The translations under genes were made by a program, and so were the position numbers. Under the pieces are notes generated by a model. That model did not search any database, had not been told where the DNA came from, and saw only the letters and a program-made list of their open reading frames with translations. A stretch of DNA of 64,000 nucleotides from Cycas panzhihuaensis (lineage: Eukaryota; Cycadophyta): contig CM041465.1 in NCBI GenBank assembly GCA_023213395.1, forward strand, positions 99,207,741 through 99,271,740. Direction: 5' to 3'. Numbering within the stretch: position 1 is the first letter of the stretch; each line of letters opens with the position of its first letter. Positions 34,561-46,613 of this stretch are shown piece after piece.

Positions 34561-36789
34561 GCGGCCCGGTTCCTCACGGGGGAGCAGATGGCGGCGGAGG
34601 GGCTCCTCTCGAGGCGGTACTCATGTCGGGATTCCTCGGGCGAGGAAGCTCATTTTATTATGCGTTCATCCGGATCTCCGGAAGCAACTCTGAGAGATCC
34701 CGGGAGGCCGGGTGGACGCCTTGACGCCGTCTGGCCCGCGAGAGGATGGATTGGGCTACTCTAGTTGTGGCGAACCTCGCCGCCCAACCGGATGCGATCG
34801 AGGCTCGGGAGAGGTGGCTGTCATCTGACACATTGCTCCAATCTTTGGTTCTTTGACCATTTCGCAAAGATGGCGCCAGCAGGGGATCATTCCCCATAGC
34901 GAGGTGGGCCCCAAGCGGTCCACAGTGTGACGCAGTTCGGAGGGACGGAGGACCCGGCCTCATGTCCGCCCGGTCGGTCGGCGACATCGCTCGACCTCCT
35001 CACCACTGACAGACTACGTAGAGGACCCATACAGGCGGTGAGGTGGGCGGCGGCGACCCAACAGAGGGGAGCACCCATCGATGATAGCGATGATGATGAT
35101 GCGGCGATGGGGCGATGGCGATGGACGAGGGAGATGGGGTGGCCCATCACGCCCACCGTGGGCTGCATGGGATCACCCGGTCGCCACAGGCGGGCAGTCG
35201 GGGCTGAGCCGGCGAGGCGGCGAGGACCGAGGGGACCGTGCTCCGGATCGTGAGGAGATCCGGAGGCGAGTCGAGCCCGTCCTACCGAGGATGAGGCAGG
35301 CAGAGGCGGAGGACGTGCACGAGGATGAGGCACCGTACGTGGCGGGAGCCAGAGAGGAGATGTCGCCCGGCAGAGGGCCGGCGGCCGCAGTTGAGACCTA
35401 ACCGTTTCCTTAGTCGTTTGACATCTAGATAGAATTTTGATTTGATTTGATTTATATCGAGGATACACACTGACGCATGGCATGTTGCCTTGGCAGGTGT
35501 AGCGGAGATCGTGGAGGCGATGGAGGCGGTGGCGAGGGAGATATTCCCTCGGTCTATGCGGAGGGCAGCCCATCCAGCGTGTGATGAGCCTAGAGCGGGA
35601 GCCCAGAGAGGCATTCGCCCGTTGGTGAGGCGAGGGATATATGGGTGCGGAGTCCCAAGAGCACGCTACATCCTGGGACAGCTGCAGCAGGGAGAGAGGA
35701 CGCGAGGCGCGAGAGGATGAGGCGCCATGCGAGAGAGGCAGCTGCGAGGGCAGGTCCAGCTCTAGAGGCCTGAGGGTGGCACAAAGTGAGACAATGAGAT
35801 GATAATCATCACAGGCGTCTTAGACGGCTGAGGAGGCACTCGGGAGAGCGGGATCGTATCCGGGCCCGTCACGATCGCCTAGTGGCCAGATAGCCTCGAG
35901 GTCGGCAGAGGCCAGACACACACCAGGGCCACGACTCGACCCAAGGCAGCCACGGGGCAGGCGAGCGGGCGGCTCGCGGAGGACCAGGAGGAGCCTCGCA
36001 GGACGTGGTCCCGTGAGAGGGATCACGCAGCCGAGGCAGGACCCCGGGATCGGGCAAGCAGCAGTAGCTAGGAGATCAGGTGTACACATGTATGGTTTCT
36101 TAGGGAAGCCGGGCCTCGGGGGTCATATGTAGGCTCACATGATTGTACTCCCCTGAGGATCCCGCTTCCCACACACACGATGTACCATGACATTTTGATA
36201 TATATACACATCGGGTAATTGGAACCCCATTTTGACATGAAATGGTGTACCATGTATGGTAGAGGTAGCATGTATGATTTATTTTTGTAAATGGATATTT
36301 TTGTATGTTGTAAATGTTTATATGTCAGAAATATTTGTTTGTTTTAGAAATGCAAATGTGTAGATATGTAGATTTTTGTTGTAGATATCTTATTGAAAGT
36401 ATGCAGTGTTTCCTTCCATGTATGGCCATATGTCTAACAGAGCACCCACATCCACCGTGAGTAGAGGCGATCGAGAGGTGTGAGGTTAGAGGATGGGCGA
36501 CATACATGTCCACGAGGGAGCATAGCGGAATGTGCAAAGGAAACGACAAGCATGGAAAGGGGAGTAACGATACTCCACGTCGCCCTAATTTGGGGAATGC
36601 CCAAGATAGGAAGACAAAGGTTCCCAAGAGCTCATGGGAACGCGGGTTCCGCAGAGGAACCGAAGCGAAATCGAAGAAAAATCCACCTTAAATTACCATT
36701 CAACCGTAGTTAGGAGGAATGGGGACAATCTAAGATGGTAGTTTAGGCTCGTTTGAGCAAGGGATGGAAATCACGTAGAACTTCTTGAG

Positions 36790-38060
36790 GAATTTCCGAT
36801 TGACCGCTTTTCAAATTCCAAGCCATCCAAGGTGGCGATCCTGTATCGCCGTTATCGAGGGCCGAGAACGAAGGGACCCACCCACTTGGGCCGAATTTGT
36901 GCGATCGTGAGATATTCCGACTGAGGACATGGTCCCCGGACACAGAGGACGAACGCGGCGTTTGTCGGCGTCTTCTCGCAGACGGGCCTTGAGCGAGGTT
37001 CGCTGGTAGGCCGCCAAGCTTCTCATCCAGGGCTTCGAGGTCGAGGAGGCGAGCCTAGCAAATAGACTCCTCATCGATGAGGCCTCGAAGAGAAACCCGA
37101 AGAGAAGGGATCTCCACTTCTAATGGGAGTATCGCCTCTGTTCCGTAAACTAACGAGAATGGGGTCATCCCGGTAGCCGTCCGGATAGAGGTACGGTAAG
37201 CCCATAGTGGCGAGCCGGATATGCCGATCCGCTGAGACCGGGCAACGGTCTTCTTTAGGATGCCAATGAGCGCTTTGTTGAAGGATTCGATTTGCGGGTT
37301 GGCTTGGGGTAATAAGGATGATGTCTTATGCGAGATCTTGAACTTCTCGCATAATTCATCCATCTCCTTATTGCAAAAGGAGTCCCATTATCCGTGATTA
37401 GACGTCCGGATCCCAAAGCGATAGATAATGTCTTTGGTAGACAAGGTGGCTATCGCTTGCCGTGGGTAGTGGACAGGGGATTGCCTCGCCCATTTAGTAA
37501 AGTACTTGTAGCGCTTAGAATAAATCTATGCCGTCAAGAAGAGGGCTACAGTTAGAGCCCAATGAGGTCGAGACCCCATTGGGAAAAGGGCCACGGAGAC
37601 ACGATAGGATGCAACGCCTCGGACGGCACGTGGGAGACGTTGGCGTGCTCCTGACAACGCCGCATCTACGCACAGCATGGGCGCCCTTAACAGGGACGGC
37701 CAGTAATAGCCCATGCGAAGGATCCTTTGGGCCATGGGGGACCCCAAAGTGGCCCCACAAATGCCGTGGTGGCATTCGCGAGATCCGTCCGCCGTCGGGA
37801 GCGACGCAATGAGCAAGATCCCGTCGAAGATCTCTTGTACAACACCCCGCTCACGAGGAGGTGTTGCGGCTGGCCGCGCGACACGCGACCTAACCTTGTT
37901 GCTAGCCGGGCGATATTCCGCCGAGTCGATATCGCGACGATGTCGCTGCACCACTCGCTATCGGCGGGTGAGAAAGGCCTCCTGACGGCCATAATAGACT
38001 CGTCGGGAAGGAATCGCCACCAGGATGCCGCTGGGAACAGCGTGAGTCGGCCAATTGCTC
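36790..38060 (-). pseudogene. Tat-2 integrase, fragmented
   Basis: Blocks homologous to Tat-1 integrase are present in shifted frames. ECHHGICGA lies near 37,760 (zinc site). MDELCEKFKISHKTSS runs down from 37,363, followed by LPQANPQIESFNKAL (catalytic Glu region, altered). AYRTSIRTATGMTPFSLVYG lies near 37,200. Small deletions relative to Tat-1 occur every 30-80 bp. This is too many for the age suggested by the substitutions. Confidence 0.8.
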
Positions 38061-38420
38061 GGCAACAACCATTCCCTTCACCGACTTCCCAATAACTGCA
38101 AGTCGAATTCTTGAGCAGATGTACCAACGTCTCGCCCCCGCCAAATCCGACCGGTGAGCAATAACAACGAGGATCTGGACGATCACCTTGGTGGTATTAA
38201 AGCGGTGTAATGTCGAAACTTCGTTGCGTGGACCAAGGAGAGACATTCCTTTCTACGGAGGATAGTTTGACTCGGGCAACGAGGGTGCTACCGATGAAAT
38301 AAATGGCCCTTTCTGTTCGAATCATCCTCCGTGCGAGCATTGCGCCCGTGGACTCATCCTTCTGTCGATGTATAGAGGATGAAAGGTCTATCGGGCGAGG
38401 AGGCGCCAACGTAGGGGCTA
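38061..38420 (-). pseudogene. Tat-2 Ty3-type RNase H, fragmented
   Basis: Homologous to 4,694-5,050. Readable pieces are RAIYFIGSTL and VERNVSPWSTQ, in separate frames, consistent with small deletions. Confidence 0.7.
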
Positions 38421-39350
38421 AACAAGTGCTTCCTCGAGCCCCACGAAAGACTTTTGGGCCTTATCCGACCATACAAAAGGGGCCCTTTCTTCAATAGGTT
38501 TGTAGAGGTTGGCGTTTATGGCGAAGTCCGCCAAAAACGCCAAGAAACTAAGCCTACCTAGGAACGACTTGATTTGTCGTTGGGTCCTGGGAGGCGATGT
38601 CAAGGATCGCCTTGACCTTATCCGTCGATCCGATTCCTTCACGAGACACAAGGAAACCGAGGAGCTTGCTGGCAACGCAAACACGCACTTAAGCGGGTTT
38701 AGACTAACATGGTACTTCGGCATCTCGCGAAGATTGCGCGAAGTCTGAGGGATGATGGGCCCCGCACGAGAGAGACCCATCATGTCGTCCATGAAGACCT
38801 CCAACGTGTTGTTGATGAGGTCATGGAAGATGAAATGCATGGCCCTTTGATAGGTGGCCTCGCATTTTTAAGACCAAAGGGCATTGCCTTGTAGGCAAAG
38901 ACACCCCATGGCGTGGTGAAGGCCGCCTTGTGGCGGTCTTGGAGAGATTTGATCCGTTGTAGCGGAGAAGCCATCCATCAAGGACATAACTTCGAACCCT
39001 ACGGCGATCGATGATTTGATCGATGAAGGGAAGAGGAAGTTGTCCTTAGGACAAGCATTGTTTATGTCGCGAAGTCGACACAATGCGAATGGACCCGCTT
39101 TTTCGCAACGGGGACGATGTTGGACACCCACGGTAGTCGATAGAAGAAATGAGTCCGCATCCAAAAGCTTCTCGATCTCCATCTTAACGGCAATTTAAAA
39201 GTTTTGGGTGAAGGGACGCCGCTCGACGCACGGGCGAGCGCCGTGGAAGGTCGTGGGTTGTGCGTGACGATGGAGGGTCGATGCCCTTCATGTCCGAGTA
39301 TTCCCATGCGAACACATCGCGAATTCCCTAACAGAGGGTATACCCTCACC
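38421..39350 (-). pseudogene. Tat-2 reverse transcriptase, catalytic box kept
   Basis: The pieces RDINNACPKDNF, FAYKAMPFGLKNA, LEVFMDDMMGLSRAG (the catalytic F-M-D-D, near 38,785-38,790) and RQIKSFLGRLSFL are in the right order but in several frames. Unlike Tat-1, both catalytic Asp codons are intact. The breaks are 1-2 base losses, often at CGG, and may not be real. Confidence 0.85.
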
Positions 39351-40351
39351 TCGCTGTCGGTACACTCCGCCCTATCTTGATGACCCTATCCGGCAAGGAC
39401 TATGTCCCGGGTTGCCCCCATGCACATGGCATTCCCTCCTCAAGTGGAGGGGGCAAGATCAACAGAAGGGAGGAAACGGAGAGAGGATTGGGCTAAAGGG
39501 GACCCAATAGCCAAGACCTTCCGTGGCCAAGCTTGTGGTGACCAGAGGCGACTTGGCATGGAACCGCTATGTTCCAACAAGGCCTCGCTATCTTCGAAGT
39601 AGTCCACCCCATCGAGGACTTGACTTCAATGGGCGAGGTGACTGATGGCGCGGAGCGATAGGACTCAGATGCCTCAAGACCCGCCTGTCATCCGCGAGAG
39701 AAGTCGAGGGGTAACAGGAGAGGTTCCTCGTAAAAGCTAGAGGAAGACTCTCAACATCATCTCCCACGGGTGATGGGATGGAAAAGTCGGAATGCACGAG
39801 CCGACATGCGCAGACGTCATGCGACCCGTGAAAGTAACCCTACCAACCACAAAAGGGGTCATAGGAGTAACTCTAGGACCGGATAGATGTCCTACACAAG
39901 CGGAGGAACGAAACCGGTGAGGAAGGTCCTCTTCCTCCCCATGGGACCCGCCGCCAAGCACTACCCGAGATACCCATACCGCCGACGCCGATAGGGGCGA
40001 AACGCGTTAACGCGGAGAAGAAGGTGCGGGCCTTCTTCTGGAGGAGGAATCAGATTCCGATAGAGCAAGCCGAGACGTAGCTCAAGGGCGCGACTCCCTT
40101 CAGATAGCTATGGCTTGCCCGGCGAGTCTCAGTGTTTGGCGAAGCGATCGTCATGAGGACAACTTTCATTTGTCCATTATGGACAAATTTGAGTTGCCCC
40201 CAACTGTGGAACACACGGCCCCATTTGGTCAAGCCATGGTCGACCCAAGAGCGTTGTAATCGACATCAACATCGAGGACGACAATGTCGAACGACCGCCT
40301 TATCCTCGAGGGTAAGGCATCGAGACGCATCCCAAAGGAGTCTTCTCTGCA

Positions 40352-40661
40352 TCATAGTTCTCGACAGCCGCCATGGAACGTTCCATATGAACGCCAAGCC
40401 TTTGCATAACGCCGCAGGGCATGGCGTTGACTAAGAACCGCTGTCAACGGCGCTCTTCGCAACGCACCGGGAGTATTCATCGTGATAGTGAAAGGAAGTT
40501 CCATTGGTGCCCTTCCACCAGACGGGAAGATCTCTAGGTCGAAAGAAATAGTGGGTTCGCCACTGAGTCGCACTCCAAGGCGTGCCCGACGCATCGCTCG
40601 ATCCAAGAGCTTCTAGGAGAAGCGCTGCCCGGCAACTTCTCAAGACGTCCATGATGGACAT
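40352..40661 (-). pseudogene. Tat-2 protease, fragmented
   Basis: This stretch aligns with Tat-1 7,121-7,417. ELPFTITMNTPGALRRAPL is readable, then the active-site region continues in another frame (VDSGS at 40,431-40,445). It lies between gag and the RT linker, as expected. Confidence 0.65.
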
Positions 40662-40703
40662 CCCGGGCCATCGTGGAGAAGCTCTTCGACTACTTAAAAG
40701 GGC

Positions 40704-42937
40704 TTACCCTCCCTCGTGGGTTGGGTAAGGGCCTCCTAAAGTCGAATCGCCCAGGCGCACGGAATAGTCTTGGGAAGTGAATCTCCGGAGGAGTGGTCTC
40801 CGTGAGGGGACTGTTGCAGTAGACGCGAGGCACCTGCTTCCTCGCGACTTGAGACCCAAGTTAACGCCAGAGAGGGGTGGTCTCAAGATCCGGATCACCT
40901 TCTTTCCCTTGTTACGGACCGCCAAGGTGATGGAGCGCGACGGCCGGGAGACCGCTGGGGAAGGCGACCGGCCAAGACACCCTTCCCTCTACCACGCAAA
41001 GGGCTGGATCGGAGACTTGTCCCTGCCCGCTGTTCCTTTGTCGAACATCGCGCCCCTGCTCCCCATGCTCGGGGAACGGGTTCTATGAATGGGCCGGTCG
41101 AGGTTGGGCCTCGACGTCGCTTGGGACGAGTCGCGTGGCGAGCATCACGGGTGCCGGGCCCGCAACGCTGCCGTCATGGAAGCACTCGCGGATAGAACAC
41201 CACCTCTTCTCAAGGGAGGATCGATCCTCCTCGCTTGAGAAGGTTGGGTGTTGCCCCTTCGGGGCGCCGCACGAAGTCCGGACGGGCCCATGAGGGTAGG
41301 TGATGAAGGAGGTTGGAGTTTTAACTCCTTCATCGTGGCGCCAAACGAGCTGATGGCTAAGTAAGCGGATCTAGGGTCCTCTCACCTGGATGAGAGGTGG
41401 TCCTAGTAGGTCGCGAAGGTTTAGTCTCCTTCGCTGGAGGAGGCGCCCGCGACGCCGCGAGGGCCTAGGAGGTTTCGAGTCCCGCCGGATCTCAATAGCC
41501 TCCAAAGCTAAACACTCGTGATGGCGAGTCGCATGTGGTTGCCCCATCTTGAGGATTTCCACATGCACCCTGGGCGGCGTGCATCGACAAAGAGATCCTC
41601 TTCAACTCCTCGTGCAATGTGGCCTTGGTGGAGTGTAGGAGGTCGTGAAAGCGCCGCACAAAGTCACGGCTCATCTCATCGTGGCCTTGTTTGAGCGACA
41701 AAGCGCCTTCATTCCGCCTCGAATGGGCGCGCTATGTCAAAATAGTTGACGAACTCGCCCACTACCGGAATGAGGAGATCGAATGGGCGTGAAGGCTAGA
41801 GAACCACTTGAGGGCGCCGCCCGCAAGGATCGCGGAAGAGCTTCATCAAGATGTGGTCGAGGCCCAATAGTCAATGCACGCCATGGAAAAGTCGCACATG
41901 CTCTGGTTGTCTCGCGACGAAGTCCCATCAAATTTGGGGACTTCGTGAGGGTGAGGCGTGTTAGTCCTCAACGCCTCAACGGACAGAGGCGCCGACCTAT
42001 AGTCCACGAAAGGACGGTCCTTGCCGCTAAAGGATCAAGAATCACAAAGGAACGGATGGGGGTGTTTGGCCCCATCCTCCTCGAGGAAACACCTCGTGGG
42101 AAGGGGGTCCGCGTAGATGTTCTCGAAAGGAGGCGCGCCCTCAGGCCGACGCAGCAGCAGGAGTCGCTACCGACGTTGGAAACAGGGTGAGGGATCGTTT
42201 TGCCCATATGGGCCACCCGTAGGTGGCGCGACCCCATATGGGTGCAACGTCCACCCATGTATTGTGAGGTGGTTTCCTTGCCCCGCCCCCAAGGTTGTGA
42301 CGTAGCCCGGGGCACGAAAGAGAAGGACCACCAACCGTTCGGACGACGTAGGAGTGGGTCCTACATGGTCAAGCATGGCTGGCCAAGCAGGCCTCGAGGC
42401 TCACTAGGGAACGCGCGCGCCACGCTCGGCGGTGGCACGGCGCTTGGTTTGAGCAAGGCATACTAACCCCGAGTTGAGGGAAAGATGCGCCGCCGGTCCC
42501 GAGGAAGTGGGACCACGATTGTACAAGCGCAACACTCGCCTTAGAGCCGGGTAGACACGCGATAGACGTGTGCGCGCGCGACGATCAATCGTCAGAGATG
42601 ACGTGGGCATGGATGAGGAAGACGCCACGCTATGTAGCATCTCCGCTAACCATCTAGAGGCTGGCGAACCGCCGAAAGTACTCGCTAAGCGCCTCGACCG
42701 CTACGGAGGGGTATCCTCATAGCCATACGAGGTCGGCGACTTCGAAGTAGGGGATCCTCAGGGGCTCCTCGTAAGACTCGCCAATGGGGTGGCGGGTCTC
42801 ACGAGTAGCCGATCTTCCACCGCATGAGTGGAAGGCTCAAAATCTTCGGTGGAAATGGTCATCGTGGTAATAGATGGAATCCTCGCCTCACGGTGGATTC
42901 CGGACGGATGAAGGGAACTCTTGAGTTCCCCGGTCAT
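40704..42937 (-). pseudogene. Tat-2 gag, fragmented
   Basis: Collinear with Tat-1 gag. The ATG at 42,935-42,937 matches the Tat-1 start. MSLKQGHDEMSRDFVRRFHD (41,642-41,701) is the capsid block and MKELKLQPPSSPT (to 41,333) lies before the zinc knuckle region. The stop that splits Tat-1 capsid is an Arg codon here (CGC GAT near 41,833). Frame changes are frequent. Confidence 0.8.
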
Positions 42938-43207
42938 GGCATGGTAGGCCCAATCGGACGGTAACCTTCCATCACGAAACGGCTCGACGATGGAATGAAA
43001 CGCGACGATTGGTCTTCTAACAACGGCAAACCTCGCAAGCGCGAGAAACGCCGCATGCAACGCCCGCGAGCGTTGTTAGAAAAGCGAAAAGGAAAAGAAA
43101 GGAAAGCACTGCAAACCCGTTGGGGGTTGCCCAACTCAAAACATAAAATGCGAGCCTACCTAAAGGCAAGAGCACCAGCACGGCGGGAAGCGGATCTAGC
43201 TCCCCAT

Positions 43208-43230
43208 CGGCAGCCCCAAGATGGTCGCCA
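43208..43230 (-). other. Tat-2 primer-binding site (tRNA-Arg type)
   Basis: The minus strand reads TGGCGACCATCTTGGGGCTG next to the 5' LTR. It differs from Tat-1 only after the first ten bases. Confidence 0.7.
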
Positions 43231-43232
43231 AA

Positions 43233-45702
43233 GGAAACGCCTCCACGGCAATGATCCAACGCCAAGCTGAAGGACACAAAACCACGTGGCTAATAGGCTA
43301 AAGAACGAGGATCATACCGCGGACGTCCGCGCGCCGGAGCGCTGCACGGATTGCAAGGTGCCCGGTTGCTTCCTGTAGCCGCAAGGCGAGACCCTCCTAC
43401 CTTCTGATGGCCGGAAGGGGAAAAGAAATTGCGACGCCGCTACTTCTCAAGGCAATGAGAAAGCTACAAGGGGTAACCAACCAAACGTGTCGCAGTAAGA
43501 TATGTGCAAGAGCTACTAAAGGGGATCTCCAAAGAATCTCGACACTATAGTGTGGTGTAGCAAAGAAAGCGCACGAAGCAAATGTAGAGCAAAAAGCAAG
43601 TACAAAATAAATAGCTATTTCTTTTCCTTTCCCTTATATATCTTAAACCACCAAAGCAAGCGTAAAGAAACGTAAGAGCGAGAAAAGGAGTATGAAGGGT
43701 GAGCGAGAATACCGATCCGGCTGGGCCGAGACGCAGTGCCCGCTCCACTGCGCTTCCTCCCGTGCCCTCCTCGTGCGACGCTTGCCAGTAAGCGGTGATG
43801 GGGATCACTTACCTCCCGAAAGCAAATAAGCACTAGCTAAACCGAATGATGTAAAATAAAGCTCAAACGTCATACACAAAGGGAAAACGTATTAGCAAGT
43901 GTCGACCCAAGAATGGGTCGACCTTATGCGCCCCTCGTCCCGAACGCCTCCGCAAGCAAATAAGTTTAATACCTTCCTCTCGAAAGAGAGACTACGAGAT
44001 GCCAAAAGATATATGTATATATGTTGCAAGTAAAGCGAACTAAGTTAAAAAGATATGGCTAAATGCTAACATGCAATAAAAGAAGCAAAGTCACACGATA
44101 AGCATGCCAAGGTCACATACCACAAACGCACTTCAAATGGGGTTGAGTATAGCCTCTGGATGGCTAACTCACCCACGAGAGGTCTCCACAGATGTAAGGG
44201 AAACGATGCTAGCATGCGACAAAAGATCATGGAGCAACGGTAGCATATGCCAAGGTAAACACTCAACCGATCTCAAGCCTCTCTAGCCCTACTTAAGCAA
44301 AAGCTGAAATAAAGGGGAGAGGAAAAGGGACTAACCCTTGGGGAGTAGGACGGCAATGGGGACTAACCCCGCCTAATCTCCTCAAACCCTCGTGTAACCC
44401 TTTATGCCTTTTGCCCAAGAAATGGCGAAGAGAAGGATGGGAGAGGAAGGGTGAGTGGAAGAAAAGAATGGGAAACTAAGCCTATCCTGTGACACTCTAA
44501 TAAGCCACAAATACTATGGTTCCTTGCATCAACCTACTAAGGGGAAACCAAGAAAGTGCATATATAAAAGGAAGCAAAGAGTTGCAAGTGAAATAATACA
44601 AAAAAACAAGCAAAAACACCAAAGAAATGACACCAAATACCTCAAATGATGAAGGAGGAGTGCATATGAGCACTTGGCAACTTGGAGCAATGTCAAGAGA
44701 TGCCTATGAAGCAATGTAGCATGTCCCTTGCAAGAGAGAGGAGTGGTGGAGCCTCATGCAAGAAAGTGAGATGGAAATGGTTCCTCGCAATGGTTTTCTT
44801 GGTGCAAAATCCTCTCGAGGCCTTCAATATGTGTGAGGAGGAAGAGTGCTTGTATTGGAGTCTGTGAGGGGCGAATGGCCTCAGATCTCCAAAGAATAGC
44901 AGCCCCTTGGTGCCTCCGCCCCACACCGCTGAAAGGTGTCTCTTGTTCTTGTTTGTTTGTCTTGTCTTTTGTGAAGAAAACTTGAGAGAAGAATGAAGTG
45001 GAGAGTAGAAAATTTCCTCCAAGAATTCAATAATCCAAATGAGTGAAAAAAGTGTTTTTATGTCTTGAGTGAAGCAAGTGAACGTTGGGGCCTCGCGCCC
45101 AACTGTTAGAGCCACGCCAGCTACGAAAATCGCGCCATCGCCGCGTTTCTTTTTTAAATTTTAACAGATCACGGCAAACTTAGCAGCATCGCCGGAACTC
45201 CGCATCGCTTAGTTTACCGCAGATTTGAACCGAAACCCAAAAATGTAAAATTAAAGTAAGAAATCGTGTCTTTAAGGTAAAATCATAAGTTAAACTCAAA
45301 ATACATTAGTCAAGAGCGCTTTAGGTCATGGGCATGTACTCAAACGGCAAAAAGACCTAACTAAGGGTTAAACCAGCTTAGAAAGGGTTTGCAACATAAG
45401 CGACGCTTAACACGCATAAACAGCCGCAAAAGCATCCCGAAAGACCATGGAGACGTCGGGTGGTTGTACGCTTATACGGGTGTCGATTCACGATGAATGC
45501 CCTACCGTGAGTCGTCATAGGCTAAAAGGTGCCGTTAGCACATGCATAATGAACAAGCAATCAAACAAGTGCATATGGATAGGCATGTCAATCAAACCAT
45601 TCCCACCATCGCAGCCGATCATAAGTAAGCAAAGTAAAGGCATATACCGCACAAACCTCGCGGTCGATGTGTCGCAAGTCCATTCCCAATAGCTAGGAAA
45701 CA
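43233..45702 (-). repeat. Tat-2 5' LTR
   Basis: Nearly identical to 29,937-32,421 except at CGG-type sites and homopolymers. For example, ACGGAACCC near 31,033 is ACTAACCC near 44,330, and AACCGGCTAAG near 31,243 is AACCTACTAAG near 44,531. It ends GGAAACA at 45,702. Confidence 0.93.
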
Positions 45703-45706
45703 GAGA

Positions 45707-46613
45707 TGAAGTCTTGTTTAACATCACAGGGGAAGAGATAACAGTAGGATTATAGACTCAGTTAGAAGGCCTGTATATGACCAAATTAGTAATGAATTAA
45801 ATCTACCTGAAGAGTCAACTGTACTTGTTACAGATAAAGGAAGATACAAAAATTACTGACCATTTAAATATTTTCCATACTCTTATTTATCAGTTGACTA
45901 ATATCGATGTTAAAATTGAGGATGAGAACAAGGTTGTTACCTTATTATGCTCATTACCTGAATCCTGGGATAATATTATCACCTCAATTAGTTTTAGCAC
46001 TATAGATGTATTAGATTATGATTCTGTTGTGAGTGCTTTGCTAATGGAAGAAGTGCAGAGGAAATCTAGCTTTGAAACGTCCACACTAGAAGCCATGATA
46101 GTAAGGGGTAGAATGTTTGAGAGAGGAAAAAACTCCAGGGATACATCAAGGTCCAAGTCAAAGAGCAAAAAGAGTAAGCTTAGGTGTTGGCATTGTAATA
46201 AGTCCGGTCACCTCAAGAAGGATTGTTACAAAAGGAAGGAGTTCCAAAAAAAGGAAGATCCTACCAAGGAGGCGAATCAAGTGGACTCAAATCAAGGTAT
46301 AGATGATGATATCTTGGTCGCTTGTAATGTTTCTCATTATCACTATGACTGGTTATTAGATTTAGGTGCTTCACACCACATGTGTCCACACAAGAGTTGG
46401 TTCTCATCATACCAACCTCTTGATGGTGGTGATGTACTTATGGGAAATGAAGTTTCTTGTAAGACAATGGGCATTGACAGCATCAGAATTAATATGTTTG
46501 ATGGGGTAGTCAGAATATTAATTGAGGTTAGATATGTACCTAATTTGAAAAGAAATCTGATTTCCTTGGGTGAATTAGATTCAGGTGGTTTTAAGCATAC
46601 AGGTCATGAATGA
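45707..46613 (+). pseudogene. Element B gag C-terminal part and protease
   Basis: The reading resumes EVLFNITGEE after the Tat-2 insertion. The capsid continues with LNIFHTLIYQLTNIDVKIED and LLCSLPESWDNIITSI. A CCHC zinc knuckle CWHCNKSGHLKKDC lies at 46,185-46,226. The protease begins at DWLLDLGASHHM (about 46,350-46,385), where the usual D-S-G triad reads D-L-G (TCA to TTA), so the active site is damaged. The frame closes at 46,613 after LGELDSGGFKHTGHE. Earlier stops lie near 45,755. Confidence 0.9.

Larger units (their letters stand above)
33578..36237 (+). other. Tat-2-specific segment with antisense gene remnant
   Basis: Tat-1 lacks these about 2.66 kb. The segment is GC-rich. Reading the plus strand, that is antisense to the element, it holds a TATA box (33,647-33,653), a region without long frames to about 34,255, a splice-acceptor-like TGATTGCAG (ending 34,258), a plant-mobile-domain-like frame (34,264-34,560), and Arg/Gly-rich open stretches to about 36,070. 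A second acceptor-like CCTTGGCAG ends near 35,497. Antisense extra ORFs between pol and the 3' LTR are known in Tat elements such as Grande. Confidence 0.65.
29937..45702 (-). mobile_element. Tat-2, Ty3/gypsy Tat-lineage element, minus strand
   Basis: This 15.8 kb element sits in the gag of copia B. LTRs are 29,937-32,421 and 43,233-45,702. The target duplication is GTAGA on the left (29,932-29,936) and GAGA on the right (45,703-45,706), one base short. The order on the minus strand is 5' LTR, primer site, gag, protease, RT, RNase H, integrase, an extra segment with an antisense frame, second RNase H, 3' LTR. The sequence is less C-to-T decayed than Tat-1 but is full of 1-3 base losses, many at CGG sites. 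Confidence 0.95.

Noticed and set aside
34887-35573. 228-codon minus-strand open frame in Tat-2
   Set aside because: It lies opposite the antisense gene remnant in a GC-rich stretch where all frames stay open by composition; Pro/Arg/Ser-rich with no domain.
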